Shown: one piece after another, positions 9,755 through 20,596 of the stretch | Position numbering within the stretch: position 1 is the first letter of the stretch | Layout of the letters: the number at the start of each line of letters is the position of its first letter | NCBI GenBank assembly: GCA_963971575.1 | Contig: OZ020611.1 | Coordinates: 221,146,260-221,210,259 of the forward strand | Direction of reading: 5' to 3' | Length of the DNA stretch: 64,000 nucleotides | Source: Liopterus haemorrhoidalis | Taxonomy: Eukaryota; Arthropoda; Insecta; Coleoptera; Dytiscidae | Notes under the pieces: model-generated | Databases searched by the model: none | Told to the model about the DNA's origin: nothing | What the model saw: the letters and a program-made list of their open reading frames with translations, nothing else | Program-made: the position numbers and the translations under genes

Positions 9755-11290
9755 ACGTACTATAATCGTCACGCAACTGGACAGTTACCAGAAGATTATA
9801 AAAGCTGTGTCATAGTGCCATTGTCTAAAAAGGCATCTGCAATTAAATGTAAACAATATCGCACAGTAAGTCTAGTCTCATACGCACCAAAATGCTGGCA
9901 TCTATTATTCTTAAAAGAATTGAACATAAAGTGGAAGCACTATTCACTGAGGACCAATTTGGATTTAGAACCAGGAGAAGAACGAGAAAAGCAATTCTAG
10001 CACTTAGACTTGTACCAGTGAAACCAATGAGGTACAACATGGACACATTTATTGCTTTCATTGATATGGAGAAGGCGTTCAATAAAGTAAAGTGGGAAGT
10101 ATTGTTTAGGATACTAATGTCCAGTTGCATAAAAGTTTTAAAACTGGATGTAAGCTAAAACTCATTAAAACGCATTGCGTTGCAAGGTAATTTTGTGTTT
10201 TACATCGAGTTTAGCTTACATCTAATTTTAAGACTTTTATGCAAACGGGCATAAAAGAAGCAGGTGTGAAGTATAGAGACCGAAGAGTAATATGGAGCCA
10301 ATACCAGGTGGAAAAAGCTGTGGCGAGTTGCGGTGAGTATGAGCAGGAAGCTAAGATCAAGCAAGGAGTTAGATTGGGTTGCTCACTGTCTCCTATTTTA
10401 TTTAACGCTTATATTCAAAGAGGACTAGATGAAGCGAAAGAAAAGGTAAACATAATTGGAGACGTAATTATACTGGCAGAAAGAGTAGTAATGCTTCGTT
10501 TTGCGGACGACAGTGCGGTGCTATCAACGAGTAAAGAAGAATTGATAAAAATATTGGAGATGAAGAACCCCTTAATACCCACTACGGTATGAATATAAAC
10601 AAAATTAAAACAAAAGTATTGATGATAAGCAAATACAGAACTGAGGCTGAAATATTGCTGGATAGTAAACCATTCGAATAATTTAAAGAGTTCACTTACT
10701 CAGGATGCAAGATAACAACGGATGCAATATGCACAAGAGAATTGATGAACCGAATAAATCAAGCAAAAATTGAATTTAATAATAAGAGAAATATTTTCAC
10801 ATCTAACAACATAAACAAAATACTAAGAAAAAGCCTGAGTAAGACTTGTTTGGAGCATCATACTGTACGGAAGTGAAATTTGGACACTAAGAGTGACAGA
10901 AAAAAAGAAGATAGAAGTATTCGAAATGTGGTGCTATCAAAAAATGTTGAAATGGTTAGATAGTTTGACAAACGATGAAGTATTGCGTCAGATAGAAAAA
11001 GAACCATGTCTGTGGAGAATGTTGCAGAAGAGAAGAGATGTTTTGATTGGGCATATTATAAGACATGAAGAACTGTTAAAAACGACACTGGAAGGAATAG
11101 TTGAGTGAAATGCCAGTAGGGGTAGACCAAGGCTAGAGTACATAAACAAATAATGTAAGATATGAATTGCAGCACGAACGTGGAACTAAAAAGACTAACT
11201 GTGAACAAGGAAACATGAAGAAATGATGGAAATCAATCTATGGGTTGAAAACTTAAAGAGGAGGTTAATCGCCAAACACAAAGACGCTAG
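9755..11290 (+). pseudogene. LINE reverse transcriptase relic with nested MITE
   Basis: Starting mid-domain, the plus strand gives TGQLPEDYKSCVIVPLSKK and, after a frame change, LASIILKRIEHKVEALFTED with QFGFRTRRRTRKAI and FIAFIDMEKAFNKVKW (RT motifs 1-3). After the MITE, KYRDRRVI, GVRLGCSLSPILFNAYI and LRFADDSAVLS follow, with the catalytic FADD near 10500. The thumb and C-terminal region reads FEMWCYQKMLKWL and RRDVLIGHIIRHEELLKT. Multiple stops and frameshifts interrupt it. It is a common arthropod Jockey/CR1-like lineage. The endonuclease and 5' part of RT are missing. Confidence 0.85.
10121..10248. mobile_element. 128-bp fold-back MITE nested in the LINE RT
   Basis: The two halves are near reverse complements: GTTGCATAAAAGT...GATGTAAGCTAAA on the left and TTTAGCTTACATC...ACTTTTATGCAAAC on the right, with only about 40 bp of weakly paired centre. 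It lies between LINE codons for the FRIL and KYRDRR segments. The exact edges and duplication are not clear. Confidence 0.65.
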
Positions 11291-11438
11291 CTCAGATGGA
11301 GGTAACAATATTATCAGTGGGATCTATAGAATTACTTACACCCTAAAAAGCAGAATTTCTTTAAAGCGCCGTACATCTCTCATGTGATTGACTAAATCTA
11401 GAAATCAGAGTAAATCTGGACAGTGATTTTCCTAAAGG

Positions 11439-11551
11439 ACAGGTAATAAATACCTACTTACAAACAATAATAACATTAAAAATTGTTAACTAAAAAATAT
11501 GTTTTCATGTTTGTTAGTAAATACTTGTTGCCTAGTGTATTTATTACCTGT
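11439..11551. repeat. small element with 15-bp perfect inverted ends
   Basis: ACAGGTAATAAATAC (11439-11453) is matched by GTATTTATTACCTGT (11537-11551). The interior also pairs partly (CTAACAAACA-like segments). It may be a short MITE; no duplication is evident. Confidence 0.5.
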
Positions 11552-12133
11552 TTATCTTGAAATAAATACACAAATACACCAAAAGATATTTAAGCCTGGC
11601 GGTGGTAGGCTATGCTGCAGTGTTTAGCAAAGGATGTTTAGTGAAGCTATGCCGAGCGTGTGGAGGAAGCAATATCCGACTCCCATAATAGCAATGTCGT
11701 GTAACGCTAAATTCCAATTCAACAAATTGACGTACTGGATTAAAATAACGTATCTAATAAAGGTTAAACGATCGATTTAACTCTAACATTATCTCTTACA
11801 CCTTCTATACAATTCCCTTTTGTTCCATTATATTGGGTAAATCGAAAATAAGTTGCCATGTAAATCAGTGCTTTCCAACATTTAGAATTTACAATAATAG
11901 ATTCGAAAATTTTCCTATTAAGAATAAGTACAGTTCGAAAATAAATTGCATAATGAACTAATTTATGGTTCTATAGGTCTTAATACACATAGAAAGAAGA
12001 ACTGGCTTAGAAAATCTTAAGCAATTAAATAAGACAAATTTAAAAAACAAGCCAAAGAAAATTTTCCGGGAAAATAAATTGATCAAAAATTCCGTTTGTA
12101 ATGCCTCAGTTCACACAATTGTTGATTAATTCC
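11552..12133. other. no recognisable feature
   Basis: AT-rich single-copy-looking sequence. Nothing resembling a transposon end, RNA gene or conserved ORF was seen. Confidence 0.45.
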
Positions 12134-12150
12134 ATTATTATTATTATTAT
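12134..12150. repeat. (ATT)n at the 3' side of the R4/Dong-like LINE
   Basis: About five and a half ATT units directly abut the element. Together with the longer tract at 12923-13015 this marks the presumed TAA-repeat target. Confidence 0.8.
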
Positions 12151-12922
12151 GGGGTTTGTCAGGTCTTGACAAGCGTCCATTAATCTCAAACTTCAGCAAC
12201 CTTTTGAGCCGCGTCATACTAGAGACTAGTGCAGCTAAATACACACGACTGCATCCCAAATCTTGGCGATATGCAGCCGCGGAAAATTACGCTAGATCCA
12301 GTGCCCGCACAATGCGGAGTGACCCGAGCAGCACTGCTTTCTGCATCCTGCAGATCAAAGAGTTGGCAGAAGATCTGCAGGCGGAAATGGACTCGATTTC
12401 CCTTCGATAGGAGGCTTTTATACCACCCAAAACACCAACTATCAGGATTACAAGCTTAACTTTATACCCGGGATACAGCTTTCTAAGCTCGGACAAGAGA
12501 TCCATATACTTGGACCTCTTTTCCTCCTCCTTGAGAGAGATATTCTTCTCAGCTGGACTTAGAATTCGATCACAAACATCTGTTTGGTCTCGATATCCAA
12601 GAGGATTATATCCGGCATAGTGGCTGTCAGTAACCTCGAGGTGGGGAAGGAGTAATTCCAATAAATTCGGCACTTGGAATTTTCCACCACCGATTCTATG
12701 TCAGAAGGGACGTACGGTATAACCGGTATTTGGTCAATACCATAGGCATGTATAAGATGATAGTAGAGCACGCGGAGAGCAGCATTATGTCGAGACACGT
12801 AGCTCGACGCTGCAAGAGATGGACAAGCAGAAAGAATGTGCATAATTGTTTCATGATGGTGGTGGCACAACCTACAGAGTGTGGACTCTGCTATTTGGAA
12901 TATGCGGGCCCTGTACGCCAAA
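12151..12922 (-). pseudogene. R4/Dong-like LINE: C-terminal zinc knuckle and RLE endonuclease
   Basis: The minus strand encodes CRLCHHHHETIMHILSAC (near 12870), the CCHC knuckle of site-specific LINEs. It continues with RVLYYHLIHAYGID, PDIILLD near 12607-12587 and, after a frame change, EKNISLKEEEKRSKYMDLL and YPGYKVKLVILIVGVLGG. The PD-(D/E)XK restriction-like endonuclease of R2/R4-type elements lies in this part. Both ends abut ATT repeats, and Dong-type R4 elements are known to insert in TAA arrays. RT is missing through 5' truncation. A frameshift near 12590 separates the two ORFs. Confidence 0.8.
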
Positions 12923-12952
12923 ATTATTATTATTATTATTATATTTATTATG

Positions 12953-13003
<51 letters not shown>

Positions 13004-13015
13004 GTTATTATTCAG
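12923..13015. repeat. (ATT)n microsatellite, about 90 bp
   Basis: A nearly uninterrupted ATT array at the truncated 5' side of the R4/Dong-like LINE. The plus-strand poly-Tyr ORF over it is an artefact of the repeat. Confidence 0.9.
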
Positions 13016-13179
13016 TTATTTAGACTAGAAATATAATGTTCACTTTTCAAATCCAGCGTAAACAATACTTTACTGCCGTGCTGCTTTAGGCTTCTTACAC
13101 ACTACGTATATTTACGTCGTATTTACGTATTGACGTAAATACGTGAAAACCAGCGTCTTAAGATGGTAAAAAATTTAAA

Positions 13180-13293
13180 TAACAAAAGGAATTATGACCC
13201 GCCAAAAATGTTTGTTACTGATTGCGGCTCGAAATGTAAAAAAGGAAGAATTTTGGTACTGAATGTGGCCCACGACGCTGCCGACCGCTGATT
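13180..13293 (-). mobile_element. possible hAT terminus
   Basis: Read on the minus strand the block starts CAGCGGTCGGCAGCGTCGTG and continues GGCCACATTCAG. This resembles hAT ends of the CAGGGGTCGGCA type. No partner end or 8-bp duplication was found. Just upstream (13103-13146) are several ACGT-centred repeats. Confidence 0.35.
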
Positions 13294-13377
13294 TAGACCA
13301 ATACACTAAATAAAAAAAAAAACATATTTTTGATCAAAAATTCGAGCTTGAGAATTCTGGTTCATATTGTCACGTAG

Positions 13378-13914
13378 GTGGTTTAATTGAGACACAACTC
13401 CTGGTTACAACAATACAATTTATTAAATATGTATATCACATTTACAATATATGGTTTGAATTTATCCATGGAGTTGAGGAAGTCTTCGGTCCACCCCGTG
13501 TTGGCCAGGGTCGGCTTGGACCTATCTCCAAGGCGGTGGCTACCCATCCGGGAGTCGAGGAGCCTGGAGAAGACTTCTCCCACTCACATGGTGACTACTT
13601 GCTTGCCTTCATCCTCGGTACAAGAATCTGGCGTCAGTGTCTTGGTCGTCACCTTGTGGACTAATACGTGCAGCGGAGTTGGCTATGTTCCACTGCTTCC
13701 ATATTCTGTTTCATCCAGCCTTTTTGTAACGAAAGTTTAACCCAGTTCCAATATTCATTCGTCATGACAAATATTTCCTCATTACGAAAATGCGATGTTT
13801 GCATTTCGTAATCAGGCCACATACGTCAGACGCTGACAAATAGTTTTTAATCAGACAGCTGACCGTCACAATGTCTAGATCTCGTAATCCTGACCTAGGA
13901 TTACCTATGTGACA
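13378..13914 (-). mobile_element. solo LTR, 537 bp, second copy
   Basis: It is closely related to the LTR at 5096-5643 along its length, including ATGGAGTTG, the GGTCCACCCCGTGTTGGCC block and the terminal TAGGATTACCTATGTGACA. It is again flanked by ATAT (13374-13377, 13915-13918), with AATAAA conserved on the minus strand. No internal region is present. Confidence 0.75.
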
Positions 13915-13921
13915 ATATCAA

Positions 13922-14625
13922 TGTGCATTAATATGATGATTATTTCAAATTTTTAATCTTCATCGAATTAAATTGGTATTTTTGAAAAAATCCAGTTAAA
14001 AAAATTGTATTTTAACAGTTACTTGCTGACTGCTGAGTCTACGTTTCTAGAGTTTTTATTTCATGAAAGCTGACTGCACAATATCGGAAGATAAAAATCC
14101 GGATTATTGAGTGAGGGACCAACTCTCTATCTCCCTTATGTCTTAAACATGTCGAATCAGGCGCGCACCCAGGGAGGTCATTAGCTAGAGTCTGCCCCCA
14201 ACACTCAAAACGCGGTTTTAAGCGACACATTTTTCTTGCTATTGAGCTTCTAAGTCCCCCTTAAAAAATTTTGGTTTCTGAGACCCCCTCAGTAAAACAT
14301 TTAGGGTGTTCACTTGTATAGAATTTCTATTAAATTACACGACTTAAGTAATTATTTTTTCTTAAAAACAGAACTTTTATTATGAAGTACAAAGAACTCA
14401 TTGTCAACTCGAAACGTGGACCGTAATGCATTATTTTCATACAGACGTTGCAAGCGAGGTCGAAGAATATTAACGAAAAGAACCGCTATATTTTGAAAAA
14501 AACAAAAAAAAAAATACAATGGTGTCACAAGCATGGTGTAGTAAATAATGAAAATTAAATTTTTAGCACTAGCCACATCGTCGGGTATGCGTATTTATTT
14601 CTTAAGTAAATCAGTTTTATAAAAA
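13922..14625. other. no clear feature
   Basis: AT-rich. A block near 14159 (CAGGCGCGCACCCAGGGA) resembles a hAT-type end but has no visible partner. Confidence 0.4.
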
Positions 14626-15150
14626 CAAAAGTGGAGTTTATCAAGCATCGTGCCAAGATGCTTCAACAATATATATAGGCCAAACTGGTTGAAAATTTGC
14701 TACAAGATTTGGTGAACATTTGAAAGCCATCCAAAATAAAAAAGTGGAACAGTCAAACATAGAAGAACATATGATCACCAATAATCATAACCTTTCCGTT
14801 AATGACTTTAATATCCTACACATTCACAATAAAAGCGTTAAACTGAACCTTTTAGAATACCGAGAAATTCACAAAAATATGAACTCTGGAATTCCCTTAA
14901 TGAATGACCAGATTGACGTTTACAACTCACCCCTAATAAATCGGTAAAAAACTTTTTTTCCCTTATCAGCTAATATAGTTGACACTTGTATTCCCTACCA
15001 TTAATATTTGTTCCCACTGAATGTATCTGTTAAAAAATAAGTTTAGTTTGTAATTTAAACTCCTGTAGATGGCGTCACTGCCGAAATACGTATAGAGTAA
15101 CATTAAACTTATATTTGTGAAACTTACAGAGTGTTTTATTTATTAATCTT
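14626..15150 (+). pseudogene. second Penelope-like relic: GIY-YIG domain and 3' tail
   Basis: One frame (14632-14946) gives GVYQASCQDASTIYIGQTG, an in-frame TGA, KFATRFGEHLKAIQNKK and EEHMITNNHNLSVNDF, ending NSPLINR. This is the GIY-YIG endonuclease of a Penelope-like element from a different family than the one at 3 kb. The reverse transcriptase is absent. The 3' untranslated part runs to about 15150 and holds a hammerhead-like motif. Confidence 0.8.
15055..15105 (+). ncRNA. hammerhead-like motif downstream of the GIY-YIG ORF
   Basis: CTGTAGATGGCGTCACTGCC is followed directly by GAAATACGTA. This has the order of a hammerhead: a CUGAUGA-like box (two changes), a GGC/GCC hairpin, GAAA, and a GUA cleavage-type triplet. 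Its place matches that expected for Penelope-like ribozymes. Folding and activity are not shown. Confidence 0.45.
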
Positions 15151-15227
15151 ATAGCCATAATTTTGTTTTAGTACAAGACTTTTTGAATATTTTCTAAATT
15201 TTATTCCTTATCAACTTAATTTAAAGA

Positions 15228-15288
15228 GCCACACGAATGTCCTCTAAGAGCCGCATGCAACTCGCGAGCCGCAGTCTGCCGACCCCTG
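15228..15288 (-). mobile_element. hAT terminus relic
   Basis: The minus strand reads CAGGGGTCGGCAGACTGCGG then CTCGCGAGTTGCATGCGG, a widespread hAT terminal sequence rich in GCGGCTC and ATGCGGCTC motifs. The opposite end was not located, so the element is truncated. Confidence 0.55.
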
Positions 15289-16119
15289 GTATTTCTTTGA
15301 ATAGCGGTAGGTTTAGATGTATAAAAACGAGATGTCTCTTTCGATTTGATGAAATATTTAATTAAATTAAGGAACATATTACTCCAAGAACTTAAATTTG
15401 TGGGTTAGATACAATTGCTTAAGTCAAGAACGCAAACTTACCACGCCTTTAACGCCTTCATGAAATTCAAATTTTCAAATATAACCACACGCCTGTCGCC
15501 CCTGCCGCACTTTTGTCACCACCAAGAAAATGACGCATAACGTGGGTGATAAACATCTTACAGTCTTTGAAAATAAATATGTACGTAAACATTTGTGACA
15601 TTCAGTTCAATAAATAATGAGGATGAAAGAATCATCATCCGTCTGCCTGTTGAAAACTCGACACCTTTTAAAAATGAATTTAATAGTCATCTCCAGAATA
15701 CATTCAAATATAATTATTACTAAACTAACAGTTAAGTTACCGTTTTTACATTCATTGCGAACAAAAATGAACTTTTAAATAAAAAAAGTATTCTAAGTTA
15801 TGAGAAACGCTGTGGACGATGTTCTAGCTGACTACGCCTTATTCGCGACGCTTCTAGTGCACTTGAAAACGCTACGAGATTACCGGTAATGAACAAGTGA
15901 TATTCATCGTTAAAATAAGTTAACCTCGTCGACTTATTTCACATAATTTACTGATTTATAGTGTGAAATTTTCATGTAATTCACAGGTGCAGTTTAATAA
16001 TTTAAAAGATGAAATCCTAGTTTTATCTTAATAACATAACCAAGTCCAAATTAAAGTTATTGTTAATTCATGAACGTCCCATAATAATCTCACTGTGGCG
16101 TAGAGTTAATCACTACCGT
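15289..16119. other. no recognisable feature
   Basis: AT-rich sequence. A short open frame at 15618-15722 (IIIRLPVENSTPFKNEF) is unrecognised and weakly supported. Confidence 0.4.
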
Positions 16120-16127
16120 ACTGGTAC

Positions 16128-16382
16128 TAGTGTTTTTGATTTCTCGACATTAGATTTATTTTATCGAGAATTCTCGAGAAATCTCGAGAAAAATAATTAT
16201 ATAATTATTAGAATATACATATTTTTTTAATGTTAAAAATATTGTAGAGGATAAAAACATGTTAAAATTATAATCACCTTTAAAGTACTAAAGTAAAGGC
16301 GTCGAGCAAATTTTACATTTCTCGAGAAATGAAAAATGAGAATTAAAACTTTTTCTCGAGAAATTCTCGAGAAGAATCACTA
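16128..16382. mobile_element. hAT MITE with CTCGAG subrepeats, 255 bp
   Basis: A perfect 8-bp duplication ACTGGTAC flanks it (16120-16127, 16383-16390). The ends are TAGTGTTTTTGATTTCTCGA and TCGAGAAGAATCACTA, imperfect inverted repeats. The subterminal zones carry several copies of the palindrome TTCTCGAGAA or close variants. An 8-bp duplication and TAGTG-type ends fit hAT. It has no coding sequence. Confidence 0.85.
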
Positions 16383-16497
16383 ACTGGTACCTGTCTTAAG
16401 ATACACTAGATAAACACTCTCTGAGAAAATTAAAATCCTGGTCTACAATTTCCTTGATGACCAAGCTTAGCCAATACAACTTAAAAGAAAAGATAAA

Positions 16498-17611
16498 AAA
16501 ATTGATGTGAAGTGTGAATTTTCACACATTTCAGGGTTCCGCAGGTATATTATAAGTGAAGGCGGCATGCGGATTGTGTAGGACAAATTTTGCTTTGTAA
16601 TAATCACGGCAAAATGAACGATATTTTTAAAAGAATTTATCGTCTGTTAATCTAAGAGCTTTAAAAAAAAATGTATGTTAAAATATTTTTTTGTTAATTT
16701 TAATTCGAATACCTCTTACCATTAATTAGGTTTCTAAATATGTGCAGTATTTTTTTTAAATATATAGCAATGCTCATTAAATTTTTTAAAATTGCGCCTA
16801 TGGCTTCCATTGGTTGTCATATGCTCGGCCCCTTTGGTTTCGTATACATGACACATAGAATGAAAATATAATTCCAACAGGTTATTAAATTTACGCTCTT
16901 AAAAATTTAATGCAACATTTGCCAAAATATAACTAGAATTTTGACAAAATAATTTAAAGAAAATAAAAATGGAAAAAAAACAAAAATAAAATTGTCTCCT
17001 CTGCCCGGGAGTGAACCCTAGAACTCTGGGTAGCTAGTGAGCACGCTAATTATTAGACCATGATACGTCTTGTAGTCTGGTGTATTACATAACTATAACT
17101 TTTGTAAATCGTCAACCAAAAAACACAAAAAATGCGTTATTTTCCGAAAACATAATCTGATCAAAAATTCCTGTTGTACTATTCCGGTTCACACTTAAAT
17201 TACTTAAAAAATGTTTAGATTTTTAGTTTAAACCATATGGTCTACAAGGTGTGGGACAATTTTTTTTTTTGCACAATTTTGGCAAAAATCTCTTCAAAAT
17301 AATGTATTTTGCAAAAACAAAAATTTGATCGTTAATCCACGTACTAAGGGCTTTCATTTGATATTCTACTCAGAATTTTAAAAATATACTACTATTTTTT
17401 TTTCGATGAGTACATATTTGTTTATATATGTAGGGGGATATGTTTTTTAGATGGTTTAGTATTTTTCCTAAGTGCGGGTCAAACAGTTGTATAAGCATGC
17501 CAAATTTCAACTTTCTAAGTTTAGCCGTTTGGCTACAATTTTTACCAAACAGAGAGACAGACGACAAAATGACGGTATAAGGGTTTTTGGGTCATTCCTA
17601 CAAAACCCTAA
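16498..17611 (-). mobile_element. HINE-1 copy, full length with tRNA-like segment
   Basis: In reverse orientation, the 3' hairpin GTGTGAATTTTCACAC (16512-16527) and subterminal CAGGGTTCCGCAGGTA come first. The internal region follows, and the 5' end TACCTACAAAACCCT analogue (ATTCCTACAAAACCCT) lies at 17596-17611. The microsatellite is almost gone (CAGAGAGACAGACG at 17549). The 3' variant with GCATGCCGCC is present. Confidence 0.75.
16993..17068 (-). repeat. tRNA-like segment with A and B boxes
   Basis: The minus strand gives TGGTCTAATAATTAGCGTGC (A-box region) and, about 25 bp on, GGGTTCACTCCCGGG (B-box and T-arm-like). The spacing matches a tRNA of the Glu/Asp type. The acceptor stem cannot pair, so it is a tRNA-derived segment and not a tRNA gene. 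Confidence 0.65.
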
Positions 17612-18469
17612 AACGAAGGTACTTTCGAATTGTGCTTCTTCACCTTATCGTAAGCTACTGACAGAAAATATTCATTTTGAAAGACCGAACGTGCAAAAAA
17701 TGACAACCGAGTAATCTAACGAGCAAAGCAAAAAAAAAGTGAATTATCGAGCAAAAAAACTCGAAAGGTTCCACAATCGATCAGCCAAGTATCTATGATC
17801 GACCGTTTGCCTATCTCTACAAAGCTTTTCCAACGGCCGCGATTATATCGTTTTAATGTCATTCTAAGATTTTTCCATTTTCTCCACCGTCTCTAAACAG
17901 TTCTGGTCATGCGCAGTCTTCCCCTTAGTTGACATCCTGGAGGATTCCAATCTAGAGCAGCTTTCGTTATTTTGTTGGAGCCTCCAAGTAGAGCCAATCC
18001 AATTCCAATTGATATTTTTATTCTCGAAAGAAATATGATTATTTATATTCTCCAATAACTGTACATTGGAAATTGTAAAATCTGTAAAATCTGTAAAATT
18101 TTTTCGCGATAATTGTAGTGGACCAAGTTTAGCAGCTATACGGAAACATGGACATAACATGTGTATTAAATATGGAAAGTTTCGTGCATATAGCCAATTG
18201 CGTCGACGTCCATATTTTTGTCACTCGAATTACTTGATTGGCTTTCTGAACCAATTTTAACATAATTGCTCCAGTACCGGTATTCTTAGTAAAGATGCTG
18301 ACATGATAACCAAATTCATATACCTCTTCTATTTTTCTCAACGTTTCTGAAATGTTCTATTTGCGTTAATTCCAAATGCATTGACTTGGTGGCGTATTAC
18401 GAACCGAACAAATACTCTTAGTCACAGATTCCATCAAAAGATATAAAAAAACCTAATATATGTGTTGAT
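17612..18469. other. no recognisable feature
   Basis: Open stretches on the minus strand (18341 to 17864) are unrecognised. A triplicated CTGTAAAAT lies at 18077-18100. Confidence 0.35.
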
Positions 18470-18830
18470 TAGGCCAGTTGAAATGTATAGTTCGAAAATT
18501 TGGACAATACTTAAATATGACAAAGAACTCTGAGGCCACTTGGAACGAAAGTTATGACGATATATAAACAAAAGTATTTGTATAAATGGGATGTAGCAGC
18601 AGCGGTATAATTTCTAATTATACAGCCTAATTTGATATAGCCTAAACAATAATAGCCAACAGACACAGGTGGATAATTCACATTGGAAAGATGGCGGAAT
18701 CTGAACCTGTAAGAAGAATTAACTCCCAGAAGATGCACGAGAATCGAGGAGCTAGTGGACCAAAAACCAGGTATTTAAATCAAATTTAAGTCCTGAAGCA
18801 ACTCAATAAGAGGCAGACCCAATACATAGG
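18470..18830 (+). pseudogene. LINE C-terminal fragment
   Basis: With several stops and frameshifts the plus strand reads PVEMYSSKIWTILKYDKEL, GHLERKL, INKSICINGM, RYNF, then WKDGGI and NRGASGPKTRYLNQI. This matches the region after the RT thumb in arthropod LINEs, where YGSEAWTL and LERKVLRRIY-like stretches are conserved. The catalytic palm is absent. Confidence 0.6.
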
Positions 18831-18845
18831 TTAATAACGTAATAA

Positions 18846-19440
18846 GTTGTAATAAGTACTTGGGGCTTGACATCAACATTAGTCGAAATAACCAAACCAG
18901 TGCCGCATAGGATTGAGCTGGGTAGCGTTTGGAAGGCTAGAGAAGTATTTCATAAAGGACCTACCTATTTGCCTCAAGAGGAAAGTTTCTGACCAATGCG
19001 TTCTTCTTGTTTTAACTCATGGCTCAGCAAAAATAACGCTTACTTTGAAGTCTGCGAAGAAACTACGAGTTGTGGTCAGTGGAGAGGCCCATGCTTGGTA
19101 TACATCTTTCTGATAGAATATCTAATATGTGCTGACAGAATAGCCAATATATGGATAAGTGATCAATCCAGGGTTTGAGATGTAGTCATTAGAATCGCTG
19201 AGCTGAAATGGATCTGACCTGGTTATATAGCAAGACTTCAAGACAGAAAACAGACTAAGAAAGTCTTAGAGTAGAGACCGAGGGACATCTACAGAAACAG
19301 AGGCAGACCACCAACTAGCTGGATAGATGATTTGAGAAGACAAGTCGGAAATTAGCAGCTTAAGGCAATAGATCGAATTAAATGGAAACAAACAGGGAAG
19401 GCCTGTGTCTAGCAGTGGACAAGACAAGCTGGATTATGAT
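18846..19440 (+). pseudogene. second LINE C-terminal fragment
   Basis: The plus strand gives ELGSVWK-like, then RLEKYFIKDLPICLKRKVSD, QCVLLVLTHG, TLTLKSAKKLRVV, and further on AELKWIWPG-like, RDIYRNRGRPPTSWIDDLRR and a final CLAVDKTS-like segment. This is the C-terminal region of a widespread RTE/CR1-like insect LINE, which often ends with a tryptophan-rich QQWT motif. Frames are broken. It directly follows the other LINE fragment, so two truncated insertions abut. Confidence 0.7.
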
Positions 19441-20297
19441 GAAGGTACTTAATGTACTGAAGGTATCAACCGGCAATAGATTACACAGGACCAGGGCAAG
19501 ATGGTAAGAACTTATTGAATAAGCCAATACACATTCAGATTTGTGGTGGTCATTAATGATAAGAATATGGATTATCTTCGAGCTGTTAAACCATTACTAA
19601 GATATTTCAATAATTGGAAAATTATTCATATTTCTACAAAACTTTTAATTTTATTGCTAAATCGACGTATACTTAAAATTAATGATGTTACAAATAAAAA
19701 ACGATATCCTCAGCAAAATTGTTCAGAATGAATCGAACAATTACCATATTATACATATAACTTGGAAGTAACACACTGATTTGAATTCGTTCACAGATTC
19801 AAATACCAGCTAATTTCACGGTTGTTTATCGCGGTAACCATAGTAACCGGAGTTCTCTCAAGATAATGACCGTCAATGAATTTAAATTCAGATGGAACTG
19901 ATTGAAAAACACTTGTAGGAAAGAAAACGCTTCACTTTTGTTTTTCCTCTTCAGATCTTTTGTTACTCGTTACTGAGTGTGACCTCTTCAACTTTTTTAT
20001 TGCCGACTTTTTTTATTTTTTAATTGTTTCTAGAAAACTTCTGTTTCTTTAATTAAAAAAGGCTGTTCGTTATTTGCGAAGATATCGACTGCTGATATAA
20101 GGTCAAGTAAGGTCGAGGATTGAAATTAATGAATTGTAAGTTCTGATAATAGGTAAGTGATACTGGTTCTGGAACATTTAATTACTTTTCTATTAAATAT
20201 ATTGGTCATTAATGGCAATTAAAGTCTCTCTAAGGAAACAAAAACCCTGTGTGGGTGTGTAGGACGCTGTTTTCTTCTTGGCCAGCCAATATGGGGC
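19441..20297. other. no recognisable feature
   Basis: AT-rich sequence without a transposon signature. The short ORF at 19543-19731 resembles nothing I recognise. Confidence 0.4.
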
Positions 20298-20305
20298 ACT
20301 ATGAT

Positions 20306-20553
20306 CAGAGCCGCAGTAAGGGTGGGGCGGAGGGGGCGACGGCCCGTAGCGCATCAAGGAAAAGGGCGCCGATGAGCTTGACTAAGGGGCGCCACATTGC
20401 GAAAGTGAGGACCTTTTTTTTGCTCTCCGTTAGGATTTTGGGAGGTGAGGACCTTTTTTTTTGCTCATCACTTGGAATTTGCTTACTTTTATTTGCCAAG
20501 GGCGCCAAACCGCAGTTTTGCCCCTAGCGCAAGTTTTCCTTACTGCGGCTCTG
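20306..20553. mobile_element. hAT MITE carrying the GAGGACC minisatellite, 248 bp
   Basis: A 16-bp perfect inverted repeat, CAGAGCCGCAGTAAGG and CCTTACTGCGGCTCTG, ends the element. The flanks are ACTATGAT (20298-20305) and ACTCTGAT (20554-20561), an 8-bp duplication with one change. Two units of a minisatellite lie at 20405-20484 with the core GTGAGGACCTTTTTTTTGCT. GGGCGCC occurs three times around it. The ends fit hAT. Confidence 0.8.
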
Positions 20554-20596
20554 ACTCTGATTACCCCATAACAGCACATTGCAGCGAAGCGACGTT

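Noticed and set aside
12287..12673. Independent host nuclease gene
   Set aside because: The PD-(D/E)XK-like segment continues the LINE zinc-knuckle ORF after a frameshift, so it is retrotransposon sequence.
12730..13023. 97-residue ORF with a poly-Tyr end
   Set aside because: It is antisense to the R4/Dong-like LINE and runs through the ATT repeat.
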